In this document: piece after piece, positions 27,954-36,355 of the stretch | Layout: each line of letters begins with the position of its first letter | How positions within the stretch are numbered: position 1 is the first letter of the stretch | Source: JAOUEA01 sp963810945 | Lineage (GTDB): Bacteria; Actinomycetota; UBA4738; HRBIN12 | Direction of reading: 5' to 3' | Assembly: GCA_963810945.1 (NCBI GenBank) | Contig: CAWEPI010000008.1 | Coordinates: 1,274,264 to 1,338,263, forward strand | DNA length: 64,000 nucleotides | Program-made: the position numbers and the translations under genes | The notes under the pieces: generated by a model | The model's input: only the letters and a program-made list of their open reading frames with translations | Told to the model about the DNA's origin: nothing | Databases searched by the model: none

Positions 27954-28704
27954 TCAGAGCTCGGGGCCGACGGGGGTGATCATGAGCTCGCTCACCGCGA
28001 CGCCCTCCGGCTGCGAGAGCGCGAACACCACCGCGCGCGCGACGTCGGCCGTCGAGAGCGACGCGAACCGCTCGAGCTCGTCGCGCCCCTCCTCGGACTC
28101 GCGCACGAGCGGCGTGTCGACGATGCCCGGCTCGATCATCGTCACGCGCACGTTGTGCGCCATCGCCTCCTTGCGCAGCGCCCAGCCGAACCCCACCACG
28201 CCCCACTTCGTGGCGATGTAGATGGGCTCGCCCACCCACGTCTGGCGTCCCGCGATCGAGGCCATCAGCACGAGGTGGCCGCGCCCGTGCTCCTTCATGT
28301 GGGGGTAGGTGGCGCGCACGGTGTGCATCACACCCAGGAGGTTCGTCTCGACGACGCGACGCCACGCGTCGGGGTCGCCGTCGTGGATCGAGCTGTAGCT
28401 GCCGATGCCGGCGTTCGCGACGGCGAAGTCGATCGTGCCGAACCGGTCGATGCACGCGGACGCGAGGGCCTCGACGCTCGTCCAGTCCCGGACGTCGGTC
28501 ACCTGGGTCGCGGCCTCGCCCCCGGCCTCCTCGATCTTGGCGGCGACCTCCCGCAGAGCGGCCCTCGTCGACGTCGGCGAGCATGACCCGGGCGCCCTGG
28601 GCCGCGAGGAGGGTCGCGCACCCCTCGCCGATGCCCCGGCCCGCGCCGGTCACGATCCCCGCGGTGCCCGCCACGCCACCCGTCGCCTCGTCGCGCATCA
28701 GCAT
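27954..28704 (-). CDS. SDR-family dehydrogenase, one frameshift
   Basis: Two frames give a ~249-residue short-chain dehydrogenase. TAGIVTGAGRGIGEGCATLLAAQGA is the nucleotide-binding TGxxxGxG motif. After the break near 28562, NAGIG, LVLMASIAG and YIATKWG provide the Ser-Tyr-Lys catalytic set. The shift is a single extra base after DEG. It would oxidise an alcohol or sugar derivative with NAD(P). It is the first gene of the minus-strand operon SDR, PLP enzyme, ApnL-like. Confidence 0.82.
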
Positions 28705-28719
28705 CCCCCGGCCTCGGTA

Positions 28720-28747
28720 GATATAGGGTGAGCAGACCAGATGATAA
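28720..28747 (-). promoter_or_regulatory. Promoter of the SDR-PLP-lactonase operon
   Basis: On the minus strand TTATCA (28742-28747) and TATATC (28720-28725) are 16 bases apart. The -35 hexamer lies inside the GTTATC operator-like motif, and the start would be about 10 bases upstream of the ATG. Confidence 0.55.
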
Positions 28748-28750
28748 CAG
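28731..28750 (-). promoter_or_regulatory. Putative GntR operator, copy D
   Basis: The minus strand reads CTGTTATCATCTGGTCTGCT. It shares TTATCAT with copy C but lacks the exact ACC half site. It lies between the divergent SDR and glutamine-synthetase-family genes. Confidence 0.45.
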
Positions 28751-28827
28751 GGCACGCGGCGCCGGTCAGGAGGGTGTATCCTCCGGCCGCGCCGTGAGGC
28801 AGAATGGCCGAGGAAGGAGCCTCACGG

Positions 28828-30128
28828 ATGGATCTCGCGGACGTCGAACGCTTCCTGACCTCGATGGATACCGTCGAGTGCTGCTTCCCCGACACCTGGG
28901 GGACGTTCGTGGGCCGCCGCATGCCCGCCGCGAACTTCCTGCGAGCCGCGCGCGAGGGTCTCAGCATGCCGAACGCCGCGTTCGCCTGGAACCTCACGGG
29001 CGACATCGCGCCCACCCCGTTCGCGAGCGCCGACACCGGGTTCCCCAACATGCACGTGCAGCCCGACCTCGACACGCTCCGCGCGGCGCCCTGGGCCGAG
29101 CGGACGGCGTTCTGCCTGATGGACGCCTACGAGGAGCGCGGCGGCGCCGCCGCACCCGATGTCGACCCGCGCGATGCTCCGCCGCGCCGTGGCCGAGCTC
29201 GGCGACCTCGGCTACGAGGCCTGGGTCGCGCCGGAGCTCGAGTTCTACCTCTGCACCGAGGACTGGCAGCCGGTGAGCGAGGACCACCGCTGCTGGTCGA
29301 TGACGCGCGGCGACGAGGCCGAGCCGATCGTCGGGGAGATCCGCGCGACGCTGCTCGCGGCCGGCGTGCCGGTCGAGTCCAGCCAGACCGAGGGCGGGCC
29401 GGGGCAGCTCGAGATCAACGTGGGGCCGAGCTCGGCGCTCGAAGCGGCCGACAACGCGGCGCTGCTGAAGTACGTGGTGAAGCTCGTCGCGCGGCGCCAC
29501 GGCCTGCGCGCGACCTTCATGCCGATGCCGTTCCAGGGGCAGGAGGGGAGCGGACACCACCTCCACGAGAGCCTGCGCCGCAAGGGCTCACGAGGAGAAC
29601 GTCTTCGCCTCGGACGACGCCGTGTTCGAGGCCTACCTCGCCGGCGTGCTCGAGCACATGGTCGACCTCACGGCCGTCAACCTGCCCGGGGTGAACGCGT
29701 ACAAGCGCCTGCGGGACTACACGTTCGCGCCGAACCGGGTGTCGTGGGGCCCGGACAACCGCAGCGTCGCCGTGCGGATCCCCTCGGGCGATCCGGCCGC
29801 GCGCCGCCTCGAGATCCGCACCGCCTCGGCCGACGCGAACCCGTACCTGATCGTGGCGACCACGGTCGCCTCGGGCGCCGACGGCATCGCGCGCGGCCTG
29901 ACGCCGCCGAAGCCGACGGAGGGCGACGCGTACCTCGACGGGTCGCTCGAACGCCTGCCCGCGACCCTCGGCGAGGCGGTCGATCGGTTCGAGCAGAGCG
30001 CGTTCTGCCGCGAGCGCCTCGGCGACCTGTTCGTGGAGACGTACGCGCTGGTGTGCCGGCGGGAGGAGGCGGCGTACCGGGAGCACGTGAGCGCCTGGGA
30101 GCGCGAGCGCTACCTCGAGCACGCCTGA
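28828..30128 (+). CDS. Glutamine synthetase-family ligase, two frameshifts
   Basis: Three frames yield ~433 residues. VECCFPDTWGTFVGRRM is the N-terminal beta-grasp. VAPELEFYL, QTEGGPGQLEINVGPS, GSGHHLHESL and NRSVAVRIP are the ATP, metal and glutamate-site motifs of the GS fold. The sequence lacks classical GlnA features and resembles gamma-glutamylating enzymes such as PuuA, which charge amines. The +1 breaks are at about 29150 and 29590. The ATG at 28828 follows GAGGAAGGAG; an upstream in-frame ATG is at 28804. Confidence 0.78.
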
Positions 30129-30177
30129 GGAGGGTGAGGAAGGGAACGCGGGGCCATTGCATTGACTCCGCGCTCGG

Positions 30178-30206
30178 TTGACAGGTTATCATGCCACCTG
30201 ACCATT
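30178..30206 (+). promoter_or_regulatory. ABC-operon promoter overlapping putative GntR operator, copy C
   Basis: TTGACA at 30178-30183 and ACCATT at 30201 have 17-base spacing. CAGGTTATC at 30182-30190 and the GGT-N9-ACC dyad lie within the spacer, so bound repressor would block RNA polymerase. Confidence 0.55.
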
Positions 30207-30239
30207 ACCGCGGTCGGGTCCATCCATCAGGGGGGAGAC

Positions 30240-31424
30240 ATGGGCGAGGACGCACGTGAGCGGGACCTGAGGTTCGTGATGGATCGGAGGCGCTTCCTGG
30301 CCCTGACGGGCGGCGGCGCCATGGCGGCGCTGCTCGCGGCCTGCGGCCTCTCGAGCGACAACGGCTCGACGTCGACCGCCGCCGCGACCGGGAGCGCCAG
30401 CCCGCTGCCGCCGGTGGGCGGCCCGCTCAACCTCTACACGTGGGAGGGCTACGACACCGCCGGCGGCCTCACGAAGTGGCTGAAGGCCCAGGAGCATCAC
30501 GGCGAACATCAAGTACATCACCACCCCGGAGGAGGTCCCGACCGTCCTGAAGGGCCCCGGCGGGGACAAGTGGGACATCGCCTACGGCGACAACGTCGTG
30601 CTCCTCGACTACAAGGACCTCGGGCTGATCCACCCGATGACGCTCGAGGAGGTCCCCGGGCTCGCGGGGCTGATGCCGGCCTTCCAGGTGGCCCCGTGGA
30701 AGAACGACGACGGCACCTACAACGGCGCCCCGTGGACGTGGGGCTACTCGGGCGTGACCTACCGCACCGACCGCGTGCCGGAGCCCACCAGCTGGCAGAT
30801 CCTGCTCGACCCGAAGTACAAGGGCCGCGTCTCCACCGTCGACAGCGCCACGAACAACGTCGCGCTCGGCGCGATCGCGGTGGGCATCGACCCCGACACG
30901 ATGACGACCGAGCAGCTCGACGGCCCCGTGAAGGACTACCTCGCCAAGCTGTGCGCGCAGATCAAGGCGCTCGCGCCGAGCATCGGCGACTCGATCTCGC
31001 TGCTCGTGTCCGGCGACGTCGACTACATGGTCGTCGGCCTGACGTTCATGGACTCCGTCACGGCGAAGAAGGGCGTGCCCACGAAGACGGTCGATCCCCT
31101 CGGAGGGCGCGATCGGCTGGGCCGACACGGCGTTCGTCACGTCGACCTCGCCGAACCCGCAGAACGCGTTCGCCCTCGTGAACCACTTCATGGACCCGAA
31201 GTTCAACGCCGACGGCCAACAGCGAGCTGCTGCAGGGCCCGGGCGTGGCCGCGTCGATCCCGCTGCTCTCGCCCGAGGCGAAGGCGCTCTACCCGTACAA
31301 CGACATCGACAACTACCTGTCGAACACGCTGACGTTCAACCGCGGGTGGCCGCACGAGCCCGAGGGCGACCGGGCCACCTACGACCAGGTGATCTCGACG
31401 TGGGAGGAGGTCAAGGGCTCGTAG
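30240..31424 (+). CDS. Polyamine-type ABC transporter substrate-binding lipoprotein, three frameshifts
   Basis: The corrected product is ~394 residues. The N-terminus combines a twin-arginine-like DRRRFLALTGG with a lipobox LLAAC (Cys35). LNLYTWEGYD, later WDIAYGDNVVLLDYKDLGLIHPM, APWTWGYSGVTYRTDRV and LLDPKYKGRVSTVD are typical of the PotD/spermidine-putrescine family. Three +1 breaks lie near 30495, 31102 and 31214. It would be lipid-anchored outside the cell and hand substrate to the two permeases 18 bases downstream. Ligand identity is not readable; related proteins bind polyamines or other cationic compounds. Confidence 0.82.
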
Positions 31425-31442
31425 CCGAGTCCGGTTGCGAGC

Positions 31443-32306
31443 GTGCCGCTCTCCCGTCGCCTCGCCGCCCTCCTGATCACCCCGCTCGGGGCGCTCCTGC
31501 TGTTGCTGGTGGCGGTGCCGGTCGCGCTGCTGTTCGCGTTCTCGTTCTTCCACCTGCACCTGCTCGAGGTCGTGCCCGGCGCCACCGTCGACAACTACCG
31601 GCGCGTGGTGACGACGGCGCTCTACCGCAAGTACGCGGTCAACACGCTGCTGATCGCGGCGCCCACCGCCCTGCTCGCGGTGGTGGGCGGGTACGTGCTC
31701 GCCTACTACCTGGCGTTCAGGGCCCGCCACGCCCGCATCCTGCTCGTGGCGGTCGTGATCGCGCTGATGGGCAGCTACCTCGCGCTGATCTACTCGTGGC
31801 GCACGCTCTCGGGGGAGAGCGGCATCTTCAACTCGCTCCTGGAGCGGCTGCACATCACGCACGCCCCGCTCGGGATCCTGCTCTTCTCCCGCGTCGCGGT
31901 CGTCACGGCTGAGGTGAACTTCTTCCTGCCCTTCACCACGCTCGTGCTCTACTCGAGCCTGGTCTCGATCTCGCCGCAGCTCGAGGCCGCCGCCCGCGAC
32001 CTCGGGGCCTCCAAGTGGACGACGCTGCGCCGCGTGATGCTGCCGCTCTCGGGCAACGCGCTCTTCGGCGCCGCGCTCTTCGTCTTCTTCCTGTCGGCCG
32101 GCGACTACATCACGCCGGTGTTCCTGGGCGGGATCGGCTCGAGCGCCACGTTCGGCACGCTGATCGCCGACCAGCTGTCCACCACGCTGAACTACCCGCT
32201 GGGCGCCGCGATCGCGTTCGTGATGCTCGCGCTCTTCCTCGTCCTCGTCGTGCTGCTGCGCCTGGGGATGCGCGCGGGCGGGCTCCTGCCGAGGCACACG
32301 GGATGA
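31443..32306 (+). CDS. ABC transporter permease (PotB-like)
   Basis: The product is 287 residues with six predicted membrane helices. LEAAARDLGASKWTTLRRVMLPLSG is the EAA loop that contacts the ATPase. It begins at GTG 31443, 18 bases after the binding-protein stop, and overlaps the next permease by ATGA. The length is normal for the family. Confidence 0.88.
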   Translation: MPLSRRLAALLITPLGALLLLLVAVPVALLFAFSFFHLHLLEVVPGATVDNYRRVVTTALYRKYAVNTLLIAAPTALLAVVGGYVLAYYLAFRARHARILLVAVVIALMGSYLALIYSWRTLSGESGIFNSLLERLHITHAPLGILLFSRVAVVTAEVNFFLPFTTLVLYSSLVSISPQLEAAARDLGASKWTTLRRVMLPLSGNALFGAALFVFFLSAGDYITPVFLGGIGSSATFGTLIADQLSTTLNYPLGAAIAFVMLALFLVLVVLLRLGMRAGGLLPRHTG

Positions 32307-33124
32307 ACCGGCGCTCGCGCACGCTGACGGTGGTGGCCGGGGCCCTGTTCGTCTTCATCTACCTGCCGCTCGTGGTCGTGGTGATGTACGGCGTGAACGG
32401 CGGGTCGAACCTCAGCTGGCCGCCGCACGGCGTGTCGCTCCGGTGGTTCCGGCTGATCTTCGGCGAGCAGGCGTTCCGCTCCGGCATGCTCACCAGCGCG
32501 CAGGCCGCGCTCGCCACCGCGGTGATCGCGGGCGTGATCGGCACCACCGCGGCCTTCGTGATCACGCGCCGCTCCTCGCGCACGGTGCGCTGGCTGGAGA
32601 GCGGCTCGCGCCTGCCCGTGATGATGCCGCCCCTGTTCATCGGGATCGCGCTGGTGGCGGCGATGAAGACCTTCGCGATCGACCCGTCGATGTCCACGAT
32701 CGTGGCCGGGCACGTGATCATCACCACGCCCTTCGTGGTGCTGATCGTGGCGGCGCGCCTGCGCAACTACGATCCGGCCGTGGAGCATGCGGCGCGCGAT
32801 CTCGGGGCCACGCCGTCGATGGTGCTGCGCCGCATCACGCTGCCGCTGATCGGGCCGTCGATCCTGGGGGCGATGGTGATCGCGGCCGCGATCTCCTTCG
32901 ACGAGGTGCTGATCACGAACTTCACGTCGGGCACGCGCGTCACGCTGCCGCTGTTCGTGCTCTCGCGGCTGCGTCGCACGATCGACCCGTCGATCAACGC
33001 GGTGGCCACGATCCTGCTGCTGGTGCCCTGGCTGGCGGTGGCGGTCGTGCTGCTGCTGCAGCGGCGGCGGAGCGCCCGGCACGCCGTGGCGATGCGGGTC
33101 GAGGAGCTCGCGCAGGTGGCATGA
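32303..33124 (+). CDS. ABC transporter permease (PotC-like)
   Basis: The product is 273 residues with six membrane helices and EAA loop VEHAARDLGATPSMVLRRITLPLIGPS. FVFIYLPLVVVVMYGVNG and ISFDEVLITNFTSG match PotC-like permeases. Both ends overlap neighbours by ATGA, so the whole transporter is translationally coupled. Confidence 0.88.
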   Translation: MNRRSRTLTVVAGALFVFIYLPLVVVVMYGVNGGSNLSWPPHGVSLRWFRLIFGEQAFRSGMLTSAQAALATAVIAGVIGTTAAFVITRRSSRTVRWLESGSRLPVMMPPLFIGIALVAAMKTFAIDPSMSTIVAGHVIITTPFVVLIVAARLRNYDPAVEHAARDLGATPSMVLRRITLPLIGPSILGAMVIAAAISFDEVLITNFTSGTRVTLPLFVLSRLRRTIDPSINAVATILLLVPWLAVAVVLLLQRRRSARHAVAMRVEELAQVA

Positions 33125-34203
33125 GCGAGGGAGCGAGCGCCGAGCGGGCGGGGGCCGTCAGCATCGCCGGCATCTCCAAGGCCTACGGCGACGTCGTCGC
33201 GGTGCAGGCGCTCGACCTCGAGATCCCCGCCGGCGCGTTCTTCAGCCTGCTCGGCCCGAGCGGCTGCGGGAAGACCACCCTGCTCAGGATCCTGGCAGGC
33301 CTCGAGACGCCCGACACCGGCACGCTCTCGACCGACGGGATCGACATCACGAGCCGGCCCCCGGAGCGGCGGCCGTTCAACATGGTGTTCCAGCACTACG
33401 CGCTCTTCCCGCACATGACGGTGGCCGACAACGTCGGCTTCGGGCTCACCACGCAGGCGCGCGCGGAGCGCCCGTCCGTCGCCGAGCGCGCGGACCGGGT
33501 CGACGAGATGCTCCGGCTGGTGAGCCTCGAGCGCTACGGCAGCCGGTACCCGTCGGAGCTCTCCGGGGGACAGGCGCAGCGGGTGGCGGTGGCGCGCGCG
33601 CTGATCAACCGGCCGCGCGTGCTGCTGCTCGACGAGCCGCTCTCGGCGTTGGACCGCAACGTCCGCTTCGCGCTGCGCGAGGAGCTGCTGCGGATCCACC
33701 AGGAGCTCGGCACCACGTTCGTCTTCGTCACGCACGACCAGGACGAGGCGCTCAGCATCTCCCAGCTCGTGGGCGTGATGAACGAGGGGCGCCTCGAGCA
33801 GGTGGCGGACCCGCAGACGATCTACCGCTCGCCCGCCACGCTCTTCACGGCTCGGTTCATCGGGGCCGGCTCCTTCTTCCCGGCCGACGTGCACGCGTGC
33901 GGGGACGGACACGCCGAGGTCGCGGTGGCGGGTCGACGGTTCCGCGCGCTCGACGCCGGCGTGACGACAGGCGCGGCCGCGCAGGTCCTGCTCCGCCCCG
34001 AGGAGCTCGAGATCCGACCCGGCGGCGACGGCGTGCTCACCGGCGTCGTCCAGACGTGCTCGTTCTTCGGCTCGTACTTCGACGTGTTGACCTCCACCCC
34101 GCAGGGTCCGTGCCGCCTGCGGTTGCGCGACCCGCGCGCGCCGGGCGAGGAGCTCTCGATCGGCTGGCCCGACGCCGCCGGCATCGTGTACCCGGCCGGC
34201 TAG
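33121..34203 (+). CDS. ABC transporter ATP-binding protein (PotA-like)
   Basis: The product is 360 residues. LLGPSGCGKTTLLR is Walker A, SELSGGQAQRVAVARAL the signature, and VLLLDEPLSALD Walker B, with VTHDQDEAL the switch His. A C-terminal TOBE domain follows (VLLRPEELEIRPGG). The family energises uptake of polyamine-type substrates. It closes the operon; no terminator hairpin is obvious before 34250. Confidence 0.92.
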   Translation: MSEGASAERAGAVSIAGISKAYGDVVAVQALDLEIPAGAFFSLLGPSGCGKTTLLRILAGLETPDTGTLSTDGIDITSRPPERRPFNMVFQHYALFPHMTVADNVGFGLTTQARAERPSVAERADRVDEMLRLVSLERYGSRYPSELSGGQAQRVAVARALINRPRVLLLDEPLSALDRNVRFALREELLRIHQELGTTFVFVTHDQDEALSISQLVGVMNEGRLEQVADPQTIYRSPATLFTARFIGAGSFFPADVHACGDGHAEVAVAGRRFRALDAGVTTGAAAQVLLRPEELEIRPGGDGVLTGVVQTCSFFGSYFDVLTSTPQGPCRLRLRDPRAPGEELSIGWPDAAGIVYPAG

Positions 34204-34254
34204 CGAACCTCGCGCCTCTTGTCGAGAGTGCCCGAGCCCCGGACGTATCACGAT

Positions 34255-34282
34255 TTGACAAGGTTCGACCGCAAGGTACCAT
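34255..34282 (+). promoter_or_regulatory. PadR gene promoter
   Basis: TTGACA at 34255-34260 and TACCAT at 34277-34282 have 16-base spacing. The -10 box lies in the left arm of a perfect palindrome. Confidence 0.65.
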
Positions 34283-34295
34283 GTGAAGCATGGTA
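34277..34295 (+). promoter_or_regulatory. Likely PadR operator (autoregulation)
   Basis: TACCATG-TGAAG-CATGGTA is a perfect 7-bp inverted repeat with a 5-base centre, containing the ATGT..GCAT-like core typical of PadR sites. It covers the -10 box and start point, so the regulator would repress itself. Confidence 0.6.
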
Positions 34296-34311
34296 GTCGC
34301 ACAACAGGCTC

Positions 34312-34630
34312 GTGGCACAGATGCGACGTGGGACCCTCGAATACTGCGTCTTGGCGCTTGCTGCAGTCAGACGATCGCTACGCCTTCGACCTCGTCCGCG
34401 ATCTCGCTTCGCTCGACGGCATGGTCACGAGCGAGGGGACGATCTATCCGCTCCTCGCTCGGCTGCGCAAAGAGGAGCTGGTCGCGTCGACGTGGCAGGA
34501 GTCACCGAGTGGGCCGCCCCGCCGCTATTACCGGCTGACCGCCAAGGGGCGGAAGGCACTCGCCGCGTTCACGGAGGAGTGGGAACGCTTCCGCGACGCC
34601 GTCGACCAACTGATCGGAGGGACGCCGTGA
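34312..34630 (+). CDS. PadR-family transcriptional regulator, one frameshift
   Basis: The corrected product is about 105 residues. MRRGTLEYCVLAL and, after one extra T near 34363, LLQSDDRYAFDLVRDLASLDGMVTSEGTIYPLLARLRKEELV form the PadR winged helix. RRYYRLTAKGRKALAAF completes the wing and dimer helix. GTG at 34312 or ATG at 34321 starts it. The stop overlaps the next start (GTGA), the standard pairing with a HAAS-domain membrane partner. Confidence 0.82.
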
Positions 34631-35241
34631 CTACATCGAGTGAACGGGTGATGGATGACTACCTGGGACGGTTGGAGCACTCCTTGAGCGACGTGCCCGC
34701 GGCTCAGCGGAAGGTGATCATCGCCGAGATCGTGACGCACATCGACGAGGCGCTCGCCGAGGAGCCCGACGACAGTGAAGCGTCGGTGCGCAACGTGCTG
34801 GATCGTGTCGGAGATCCCGAGGAGATCGCATCCGAGGCACGCGAGGATCTCGACATCCGCAGACCCAAGACCAGCGTGCTGGACCCCTTGGCGCTCGTGC
34901 TGCTCCTCATCGGTGGCTTCCTGTACCTGGTCGGATGGATCGCGGGAGTGGTGTTCCTCTGGCTCTCGGACGTCTGGACCACGCGCCAGAAGATCATCGG
35001 GACGCTCTTCGTCCCGGGTGGGTTGGTAGCGCCGCTGATCCTGTTCTTGGGCTCAGTGAACTTCACCGGCAGCTCCTGCTCGACTTCGGGGGTTGGGGGC
35101 GAAGCGACGACGGTCTGTGAGGGCGGCGCGAGCCTCTTGTCTCAGTGGCTGCTCGGTGGCTTGCTCGTCTTCCTGATCGCCGCACCTATCGCGACGTCCA
35201 TCTACCTCGGCCGGGCGCTCGTGCGCGCGCGTCGGGTCTGA
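34627..35241 (+). CDS. HAAS-domain membrane protein, PadR partner
   Basis: The product is 204 residues. The N-terminal HAAS-type helical module (YLGRLEHSLSDVPAAQRKVIIAEIVTHIDEALAE, VLDRVGDPEEIASEAR) precedes four membrane helices. Two cysteines in SSCSTSG and VCEGG face an extracytoplasmic loop. PadR-HAAS pairs commonly sense envelope or drug stress, with the membrane protein working with the regulator. Role in this organism is inferred from pairing only. Confidence 0.8.
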   Translation: MTTSSERVMDDYLGRLEHSLSDVPAAQRKVIIAEIVTHIDEALAEEPDDSEASVRNVLDRVGDPEEIASEAREDLDIRRPKTSVLDPLALVLLLIGGFLYLVGWIAGVVFLWLSDVWTTRQKIIGTLFVPGGLVAPLILFLGSVNFTGSSCSTSGVGGEATTVCEGGASLLSQWLLGGLLVFLIAAPIATSIYLGRALVRARRV

Positions 35242-35244
35242 TCC

Positions 35245-36168
35245 TCACATCGGCAGGACCTCGCGAGCGATCCGCTCCGATTCGTCCCATAGGCGACGGG
35301 CGAGATCGGGGTCTCGAGACAGCGAGCTGGAGCGCGCGATGTTGCAGTCGGCGAAGTACTCGCCCGATGCCACCAGGTCAGGGTGGGTGGCGACGAAGCA
35401 TTGCGTCGCGGCGCCCTGGCCCACGCTCTTCAGCACCAGGGGGGACGCGATGGCGAGTCCAGCCTGGGCGACCCTCGGCATGCTCCGTCCCAGGTTGGTG
35501 TGGATGACCCCAGGGTGAACCGCATTGGCGGTTCTCGCGGTGCCGTCGAAGCGCCGCGCGAGCTCTTTGGCGAACAACAGGTTGGCGAGTTTCGACTGGC
35601 CGTAGGCGCGCGATGGCCGGTAGCCGCGGGCTCCGGAGAGGTTGTCGAATTCGATCCCGCCTTTCGGGGCCGCTCTGTGAGCACCGCTGCTCACGACGAC
35701 GACGCGCGCGTCCTCGCTCAGTCGATCGAGCAGCCGTGTGACCAGGATGAAATGACCGATGTGGTTGTTGAAGAACTGGAGCTCGTAGCCGAACGCCTGT
35801 TCCAGCTTGGGGATCGCCATGATGCCGGCGTTGCAGATGACCGCGTCCAGGACCACGCCTTCAGCCTCGAGCAGGTTCACGCACGCCATGATCGACGCGG
35901 GATCGGTGAGCTCACACGCCACCGGGAGCGTGACGCCCACGACCTTCACAGAGGCCTCACGAGCCTTCTCTTCGGTCCGTGCGGCGGCGACCACGCGGGC
36001 GCCGTGGAGCGCCAGCACGCGCATCGTCTCGAAGCCGATCCCGGAGTTGATGCCGGTGACCAAGATCGTGCTGCCCGACAGGTCGAGGTCTCGGGTGACG
36101 TCCTCGGCGGTCGAGCCGTAGCCGAACCCGCTCGGTCCGTTGCCCTTGAGCATGGAAACCAGCGACAT
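35245..36168 (-). CDS. SDR-family oxidoreductase (retinol-dehydrogenase-like)
   Basis: The product is 307 residues. LVTGINSGIGFETMRVLALHGARVV is the cofactor motif, VICNAGIM the second, VVVSSGAH holds the catalytic Ser, and AYGQSKLAN the Tyr-Lys pair. It resembles atypical long SDRs of the WW-oxidoreductase/retinol dehydrogenase type with NADP. ATG at 36168 follows GGAGGAG 9 bases upstream; a 16-residue longer start is in frame. Convergent with the HAAS gene. Confidence 0.85.
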   Translation of the reverse strand: MSLVSMLKGNGPSGFGYGSTAEDVTRDLDLSGSTILVTGINSGIGFETMRVLALHGARVVAAARTEEKAREASVKVVGVTLPVACELTDPASIMACVNLLEAEGVVLDAVICNAGIMAIPKLEQAFGYELQFFNNHIGHFILVTRLLDRLSEDARVVVVSSGAHRAAPKGGIEFDNLSGARGYRPSRAYGQSKLANLLFAKELARRFDGTARTANAVHPGVIHTNLGRSMPRVAQAGLAIASPLVLKSVGQGAATQCFVATHPDLVASGEYFADCNIARSSSLSRDPDLARRLWDESERIAREVLPM

Positions 36169-36355
36169 CGCGGGAGCTCCTCCGACCTGATCGATCGCTT
36201 GGGACGTCTTCCTCACAGGGTACGTTCAGCTTGGGTCTCGCCTTCGCCATCGGGTCCGAGCCCGGGCCCGCGGCACTGAGGAGACCTGCCGTTCGGGAGC
36301 GAGGGCGACGTCCCGCGACCGCTACCCTCTATGTGACGGATCGGAGATCCTGCGA

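Noticed and set aside
26826..28586. 586-codon plus-strand frame opposite the PLP and SDR genes
   Set aside because: Arg/His-rich low-complexity translation without domains, fully explained by antisense codon bias.
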